NCBI GenBank assembly: GCA_029256035.1
Contig: JAQSYR010000038.1
Span: 1 to 9,626 of the forward strand
DNA from: Anaerocolumna sp.
GTDB lineage: Bacteria; Bacillota; Clostridia; Lachnospirales; Lachnospiraceae
Reading direction: 5' to 3'
Length of the DNA stretch: 9,626 nucleotides
The position numbers and the translations under genes are program-made. The notes beneath the pieces are model-generated. The model saw only the letters and a program-made list of their open reading frames with translations. It searched no databases and had not been told where the DNA came from. This document shows positions 5,303 through 9,626 of the stretch, one piece after another; position 1 is the first letter of the stretch, and each line of letters starts with the position of its first letter.

Positions 5303-7129
5303 ATGTGCGGAATTGTTGGTTATACCGGAAGTATGGAAGCAGCACCTATTTTATTAGACGGATTATCCAAATTAGAATACAGAGGATATGATTCCGCTGG
5401 TATGGCTGTTTTTGACCATAATAAGCTACATTCAGCTAAAGCGAAAGGCAGATTAAAAGTTTTATATGATAGAACAGATGGAGGCAAAACATTAAAAGGT
5501 CAATCTGGTATTGGTCATACCAGATGGGCAACTCATGGTATTCCTTCCGAAGTTAATTCCCATCCACACTTTAACAGTTCTGGCACAATTGCCGTTGTAC
5601 ATAATGGAATCATCGAAAACTATATTCAGATAAAAAATAAATTAATAGATAAAGGGTATCAGTTTATCTCTGAGACTGATACTGAAGTTATTTCCCATTT
5701 GCTGGATTATTATTATGATGGCAATCCCCTTTCTACCATAGCCAAGGTTGTTAACAGAATAGAGGGTTCCTATGCCTTAGGAATATTATTTTCTCAACAT
5801 CCTGGAGATATATATGCCATAAGAAAAGATAGCCCCTTAATTATCGGTGTCTCTGAAACTGGTAATTTTATTGCCTCTGATGTTCCTGCCATTTTAAAAT
5901 ATACCAGAAATGTATATTATACAGATAACAAAGAGATTGTACATCTAAATGGAAACCAAGCAAAGTTTTACAATCTAGACTTAAAAGAAATCCAAAAGGA
6001 TTTATCAGTAGTGGAGTGGGATATCTTTGCAGCTGAAAAATATGGTTATGAACATTTTATGCTAAAAGAAATGTACGAACAGCCCAAAGCTTTTAAAGAC
6101 ACCATACTTCCAAGAATCAAATCAAATGAAATTCATTTGGAGGAATTAAGCCTATCGGATGAAGTAATAAAAAAACTTCGCAAATTGTACTTTGTTGCCT
6201 GCGGTTCTGCAAGTCACATATGCCATACAGCCAAGTATGTTATGGAAGGAATGGCAAGGATTCCGGTAGAAGTAGATCTTGCTTCTGAATTTAGGTACCG
6301 AAATCCTATATTAGAACCAGATTCCATGCTGGTGGTAATCAGTCAGTCAGGAGAAACTGCAGATACTTTAGCTGCTTTACGATTAGCCAAAGAAAATGGA
6401 ATAAAGATTCTTAGCATTGTAAATGTTGTGGGAAGCTCTATTGCAAGAGAATCTGACAGTGTACTGTATACATGGGCTGGGCCTGAAATTGCAGTAGCAA
6501 CCACAAAGGCATATACAGCACAATTAGCAGCTGTCTATTTATTATCCATGCATTTTGGAAAAATCCGTGACACTCTGTCTACAACAGATCTTAATGATCT
6601 CTTAACAGAGTTACAGACCATACCAGATAAAATTCAAAGTATATTAGATAGAAAAGAGCAGATGCAACACTTTGCTAACCGATATATTGGAGCAAAGGAC
6701 ATATTCTTTATAGGTCGTGGCATTGACTATGCTGCCTCTATGGAAGGTTCCCTTAAATTAAAAGAAATCTCCTATATTCATTCGGAAGCCTATGCTGCCG
6801 GAGAATTAAAACACGGAACCATTTCATTAATTGAAGAAGGGACTTTGGTAGCCGCCACCTTAACTCAAGAAGCGTTATATAAGAAAATGTTGGGAAATAT
6901 TGAAGAAGTAAGAGCAAGAGGGGCCTTTGTATTAGCCTTAACTAATAAGGGCAATGAAGAAATAGAAAAGAATGCAGATTATATTTTCTATATTCCAAAA
7001 ACCTATGAATATTTTACTTCCTGTTTAGTAAACATCCCAATGCAACTCTTTGGTTATTATGTAGCTGTAGGAAAAGGTTGTGATGTAGACAAACCTAGGA
7101 ATCTGGCTAAATCCGTTACTGTTGAGTAA
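5303..7129 (+). CDS. glmS: Glutamine--fructose-6-phosphate aminotransferase (GlmS)
   Basis: A 608-aa cytoplasmic enzyme that makes glucosamine 6-phosphate from fructose 6-phosphate and glutamine, the first committed step to UDP-GlcNAc for peptidoglycan. The glutaminase domain (1-240) has nucleophile C2 in MCGIVGYTGS, HTRWATHG (72-79), HNG (100-102) and ETDTE (124-128). Two SIS isomerase domains follow: CGSASH (300-305) with SQSGETADT (348-356), then K485, E488 and KHG with H504, ending in DKPRNLAKSVTVE with K603. These positions match the E. coli enzyme, which is one residue longer. I start at ATG 5303 because Cys must be residue 2 and GGAGGT lies 6 nt upstream. An in-frame upstream ATG at 5249 would bury the catalytic Cys and falls inside the promoter. 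No ribozyme is seen in the leader. Confidence 0.97.
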   Translation: MCGIVGYTGSMEAAPILLDGLSKLEYRGYDSAGMAVFDHNKLHSAKAKGRLKVLYDRTDGGKTLKGQSGIGHTRWATHGIPSEVNSHPHFNSSGTIAVVHNGIIENYIQIKNKLIDKGYQFISETDTEVISHLLDYYYDGNPLSTIAKVVNRIEGSYALGILFSQHPGDIYAIRKDSPLIIGVSETGNFIASDVPAILKYTRNVYYTDNKEIVHLNGNQAKFYNLDLKEIQKDLSVVEWDIFAAEKYGYEHFMLKEMYEQPKAFKDTILPRIKSNEIHLEELSLSDEVIKKLRKLYFVACGSASHICHTAKYVMEGMARIPVEVDLASEFRYRNPILEPDSMLVVISQSGETADTLAALRLAKENGIKILSIVNVVGSSIARESDSVLYTWAGPEIAVATTKAYTAQLAAVYLLSMHFGKIRDTLSTTDLNDLLTELQTIPDKIQSILDRKEQMQHFANRYIGAKDIFFIGRGIDYAASMEGSLKLKEISYIHSEAYAAGELKHGTISLIEEGTLVAATLTQEALYKKMLGNIEEVRARGAFVLALTNKGNEEIEKNADYIFYIPKTYEYFTSCLVNIPMQLFGYYVAVGKGCDVDKPRNLAKSVTVE

Positions 7130-7141
7130 GTTAAGAAAAGC

Positions 7142-7202
7142 TTAGGGTGTCAAAAGTCAGTTATTCACTACTTTACGTAATAAATGACTTTTGACACCCT
7201 AA
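7142..7202. terminator. Long palindrome between converging genes, probable bidirectional terminator and repeat element
   Basis: TTAGGGTGTCAAAAGTCA (7142-7159) and its exact complement (7185-7202) form an 18-bp perfect stem. After one mismatch, five more A-T pairs follow (7161-7165 with 7179-7183), leaving a 13-nt loop. It begins 13 nt after the glmS stop and ends 31 nt before the stop of the converging 78-aa gene. The minus-strand flank (AAGCTTTTCTT) is T-rich; the plus-strand flank is only A/T-rich. One arm with flank recurs at 2751-2775, so it also behaves as a dispersed repeat. Confidence 0.75.
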
Positions 7203-7232
7203 TCATAATAAATATTTATTCTAATTCTTTTA

Positions 7233-7469
7233 CTATTTCCGGATCATCATATAGCTAATTAATCTATCCACATCTTCCTGCTCATATGCAACCAATTCAA
7301 CACTACTGATATTCCCGCTGGAAAAAAGCTTAGCCATAGAAAAATACTGAGAAAGCTTTGATTTTAAATTTAGTCGGTCCCCTTCTTCTGAAACCAGTTC
7401 TACTTTTCCTTTACAGGAATCTATAACATTAAAAAGCTCATCCATATTCGTAACATTTGATAATTTCAT
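7233..7469 (-). CDS. Small conserved-looking protein downstream of the PfkB kinase
   Basis: A 78-aa soluble acidic/basic mixed protein (MKLSNVTNMDELFNVIDSCKGKVELV...). It appears to be a small alpha/beta fold: a helix at about 9-18, strands VELVSE (23-28) and RLNLKS (32-37), a helix KLSQYFSMAKLFSS (38-51), strand VELVAY (58-63) and a terminal helix EDVDRLISYMMIRK. It recalls short uncharacterised clostridial proteins of this kind, but I know of no assigned function. There is no signal peptide, membrane segment or metal-binding cluster; one Cys (C19). ATG 7469 has a strong GAGGAGG site and the gene starts 49 nt after the PfkB stop, so it is the last gene of that operon. A regulatory or binding partner role is only a guess. 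Confidence 0.85.
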   Translation of the reverse strand: MKLSNVTNMDELFNVIDSCKGKVELVSEEGDRLNLKSKLSQYFSMAKLFSSGNISSVELVAYEQEDVDRLISYMMIRK

Positions 7470-7518
7470 AACTTTCCTCCTCGTAATAGCTCACTTTACA
7501 CTATCATGAAATAATGCC

Positions 7519-8445
7519 TTAGATCTTACTAATTACAACCTTTTTATAGATTTCTTCCATATCATTTTGTATAAAACTTCCCGTAGCCATGGTTAAAGTA
7601 TTGGCTGCAGAAACTGCAACTGCATAACGCAAAGCCTCTTCCTCACCGTATCCTCTTTTTATGGCCACTGCAAATGCTGCAACCATAGAATCACCAGACC
7701 CTACCGTATTAATGGTTTTTATTTCTGGAGGCTTTCCATGATAAACCACATTATGCTTCACAAGTAATGCACCTTTGGAGCCAAGAGAAACTGCAACCAT
7801 ATCCAATCCCATACTTTGAAGTTGTTTTGCTCCTGCTATAATATCCTCCCAGGAATGTAATGAAACACCAAGAAGAGCAGAAATCTCATCCATATTGGGT
7901 TTTATCATAGTTGGACCAGCTTTCATTCCTTCCACCAGCAATGATCCACTTGTATCAAGAATTACTTTTTTGCCCTTCTCTTTAATCATTACTATCATTT
8001 TTCTATAGATATCAGGAGCCACTCCCTTGGGAACACTTCCTGAAATTGTAATAACATCACTGCGATCAATAATACTTGAAAATTTAATTAAAAAATCATT
8101 TATCTCTTTTGTAGAAACATTATCTCCAGGTTCTAGAAATTCTGTTGAAGTCCCATCTCTTTCTAAAACATTAATACAGATTCTTGTTTCTGCGCAAGTA
8201 TGTAAAAAATCATAAGGAATCTCTTGTTTCTTTAACATTTCTTCTACTTTAGCCCCGTTAAATCCGCCAAGAAGGCCGGTTGCCAGCACCTCTTCTCCAC
8301 AAAGTTTCACAACTCTTGCTACATTCAGGCCTTTCCCTCCAGGTGTATTACTGCAATTGATTACACGCATTACTTCACCTTTATGTAACTGGTCAATCTT
8401 GTACGCCTTATCAATTGCTGCATTTAATGTTACTGTTGTAATCAT
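7519..8445 (-). CDS. PfkB-family hexose-phosphate kinase (tagatose-6-phosphate kinase or 1-phosphofructokinase)
   Basis: A 308-aa ribokinase-superfamily kinase that phosphorylates a ketohexose phosphate with ATP. It has the N-terminal TLNAAID (6-12), the first PfkB signature TPGGKGLNVARV (34-45), a substrate segment ISGSVPKGV (134-142), KPNMDEI (182-188) and the second signature NTVGSGDSMVAAF (246-258) with catalytic base D252 and anion hole GSGD. Length is normal. Family members usually have TLNPA at the start; here Pro is replaced by Ala. FruK and LacC types cannot be separated by motif. The GatD-like gene 64 nt upstream makes tagatose 6-phosphate a likely substrate, with tagatose 1,6-bisphosphate as product. 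ATG 8445 follows GGAAGG. Confidence 0.88.
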   Translation of the reverse strand: MITTVTLNAAIDKAYKIDQLHKGEVMRVINCSNTPGGKGLNVARVVKLCGEEVLATGLLGGFNGAKVEEMLKKQEIPYDFLHTCAETRICINVLERDGTSTEFLEPGDNVSTKEINDFLIKFSSIIDRSDVITISGSVPKGVAPDIYRKMIVMIKEKGKKVILDTSGSLLVEGMKAGPTMIKPNMDEISALLGVSLHSWEDIIAGAKQLQSMGLDMVAVSLGSKGALLVKHNVVYHGKPPEIKTINTVGSGDSMVAAFAVAIKRGYGEEEALRYAVAVSAANTLTMATGSFIQNDMEEIYKKVVISKI

Positions 8446-8509
8446 ATATTTCCTTCCATACTATGTAATCTGCATTTTATAGGACTCCTACTATATTTCA
8501 ACTAGATGC

Positions 8510-9559
8510 TTATCTCTCACAATCAATTAATATTTTACCTTTTACAGCACCTGGTACTTTATATAATTTAAATGCTTCTGCTATTTCACTGAGGGCCATT
8601 TTTTTAAATATAAAGGAATCATCAAATTTTAGTGCACCAGTACCAAAATAATGTGCAGTTAATTCCCATTCCTTCCCTGGAAATGGTGGACTGTAAGACA
8701 TCCAAGAGCCAGTTAAAGTGAATTCTTTACGATGTAATTTTTCAAATTCATCTATGCTAAAGGTTATTTCTTTGGTTGGTGTTCCAATCAAAGACACTCC
8801 ACCATGATTTGCAACCAGATCAAAGGACATTTTCATAGTTATGGTATTTCCTGCAGTTTCTAATACATAATCAAAGCCTTTTCCATGAGTAAAAGCTTTT
8901 ACCTTGTCCATATAACCTTCTTCCAGTGTATTAATTCCTTCCTCAGCCCCCAGTGACCTGGCAAGTTCCAATCGCTCATTGCTAATATCAAATACTGCAA
9001 TTTTCTTTGCGCCATAGATTTTAGCCCACTGCATAGTAAATAATCCAATGGTACCTGCGCCTAGAATAGCAACGGTTCCTCCACCATTGTAATGCAATCT
9101 GTTTAAGCCATGTAATGCTACAGTGACAGGTTCAAAGAATGCCCCCTGTTCAAAACTAATGGTATCATCAAATTTCACTGCATTTATCTCTGGAACAACT
9201 ACATATTCCGCAAAACTGCCAAATTGCCTGGAGCCAATAAAACTATAGTGTTTGCATAAGGCATAGTCGCCTCTTTGACAATCCTCACATTTTAAACACG
9301 GAACCAATGGTACACCGGAAACTCTGTCACCTACCTTTAATTTTGTAACTCCTTCTCCTATTTCAGCGATTGTTCCCGAGAATTCATGTCCAAGGACATT
9401 GGGGAAATAGTGAGAAGCATCTCCATTCACTCTTGGAATATCAGAACCGCATATTCCAGTGTATTTTACTTTTATTAATACTTCACCTGCTTTTGGTAAA
9501 GGTTTATCAATCTCATGGTATCTTATGTCTTCTCTGGCATGCAATACTCCTGCTTTCAT
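8510..9559 (-). CDS. gatD: Galactitol-1-phosphate 5-dehydrogenase-like zinc dehydrogenase (GatD type)
   Basis: A 349-aa zinc MDR dehydrogenase that would oxidise galactitol 1-phosphate to tagatose 6-phosphate with NAD. Catalytic zinc ligands are C37 (TGICGSDIPR) and H58-E59 (LGHEFSG); the structural zinc site is C88, C91, C94 and C102 (VPCLKCEDCQRGDYALC). FFEPVTVALHG carries the usual active-site Glu, and the Rossmann motif is ILGAGTIGL with an Asp after beta2 (VFDIS), indicating NAD(H). PLVPC, FIGSR, and GSWMSYSPPFPGKEWE near the C-terminus closely recall E. coli GatD, which has GSWMNYSSPWPGQEWE and a similar length. A sorbitol- or other polyol-phosphate substrate is the main alternative. 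ATG 9559 is chosen because AAAGGAGG sits 8 nt upstream; an in-frame GTG at 9580 overlaps that site region. The kinase gene follows after 64 nt. Confidence 0.85.
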   Translation of the reverse strand: MKAGVLHAREDIRYHEIDKPLPKAGEVLIKVKYTGICGSDIPRVNGDASHYFPNVLGHEFSGTIAEIGEGVTKLKVGDRVSGVPLVPCLKCEDCQRGDYALCKHYSFIGSRQFGSFAEYVVVPEINAVKFDDTISFEQGAFFEPVTVALHGLNRLHYNGGGTVAILGAGTIGLFTMQWAKIYGAKKIAVFDISNERLELARSLGAEEGINTLEEGYMDKVKAFTHGKGFDYVLETAGNTITMKMSFDLVANHGGVSLIGTPTKEITFSIDEFEKLHRKEFTLTGSWMSYSPPFPGKEWELTAHYFGTGALKFDDSFIFKKMALSEIAEAFKLYKVPGAVKGKILIDCER

Positions 9560-9576
9560 CTTATATGCCTCCTTTG

Positions 9577-9624
9577 TCACCTATTAAATGTTTCAGTTAA
9601 ATCTTTACTTAAGTGCAAATATGC
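9577..9624 (-). CDS. Possible C-terminus of an upstream gene (runs off the right edge)
   Basis: The minus strand is open from the window edge to a TGA at 9579-9577, reading AYLHLSKDLTETFNR, 17 nt before the gatD start. A second frame ends earlier with GIFALK and TAA at about 9605. Either could be the end of an upstream operon gene, for example a PTS subunit or regulator, but 15 codons or fewer are too little to tell. No promoter is evident between it and gatD. Confidence 0.3.
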   Translation of the reverse strand, partial: AYLHLSKDLTETFNR

Positions 9625-9626
9625 CT

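Noticed and set aside
8027..8215. Plus-strand open frame inside the PfkB kinase gene
   Set aside because: It is antisense to a clear kinase coding sequence and its translation resembles no protein family.
8480..8490. TAGGACTCCTA palindrome between gatD and pfkB, next to a four-codon frame
   Set aside because: It is short, within an operon gap, and explained by a chance Shine-Dalgarno-like sequence; no regulatory case can be made.
9560..9580. GTG start seven codons upstream for the GatD-like gene, overlapping a TGA as GTGA
   Set aside because: AAAGGAGG is ideally spaced from ATG 9559, and the added residues (VTKEAYK) encode the ribosome-binding site itself.
9370..9600. Plus-strand open frame at the right edge
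   Set aside because: It is antisense to the GatD-like gene, including its zinc-binding region, with no supporting start site.
1..9626. CRISPR array, tRNA, insertion sequence or phage gene
   Set aside because: No regularly spaced repeats, cloverleaf-type sequence, transposase or integrase motif was found on either strand.

Overview
The window is AT-rich DNA with Firmicutes-style strong Shine-Dalgarno sites (GGAGG/AGGAG). It contains a YjfB-family gene, a classical glmS and a GatD/PfkB pair. Together these suggest a low-GC Clostridia chromosome, most likely a Lachnospiraceae-type gut or plant-associated fermenter. The taxonomic call is inference from protein style only. No insertion sequence, phage gene, tRNA, rRNA or CRISPR array is visible.

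Layout, left to right. Positions 1-848 (minus) hold a two-component pair: an OmpR-type response regulator overlapping, as ATGA, the start of a sensor kinase that runs off the left edge. The regulator is only 158 aa because the second half of its receiver domain is missing in frame. Positions 944-1498 (minus) encode an unrecognised single-pass membrane protein with a charged coiled-coil tail. Positions 1580-1646 carry an inverted repeat and a GC-rich hairpin. Positions 1663-1839 (minus) encode a 58-aa YjfB-family protein with its own consensus sigma-A promoter.

Positions 1908-4972 (minus) form a three-gene dehydrogenase operon: gldA-type glycerol dehydrogenase, a zinc MDR dehydrogenase lacking the structural-zinc lobe, and a polyol-type SDR. 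Its promoter region carries a clean palindrome and a direct repeat that look like a repressor site. The 330-bp divergent intergenic region 4973-5302 also holds the promoter of glmS (5303-7129, plus). The mapped leader of glmS is too short for a glmS ribozyme.

A 61-nt perfect-arm palindrome (7142-7202) separates glmS from the converging minus-strand operon 9559-7233. That operon encodes a GatD-like galactitol-1-phosphate dehydrogenase, a PfkB sugar-phosphate kinase and a conserved-looking 78-aa protein. One arm of the palindrome, with 3' flank, recurs at 2751-2775, so it is a dispersed repeat.

How the genes may work together (inference): GatD would make tagatose 6-phosphate, and the PfkB kinase would make tagatose 1,6-bisphosphate. 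PTS and aldolase genes would be expected beyond the right edge. The gldA operon would interconvert other polyols and ketoses using NAD or NADP. GlmS draws on the hexose-phosphate pool for cell-wall amino sugar.
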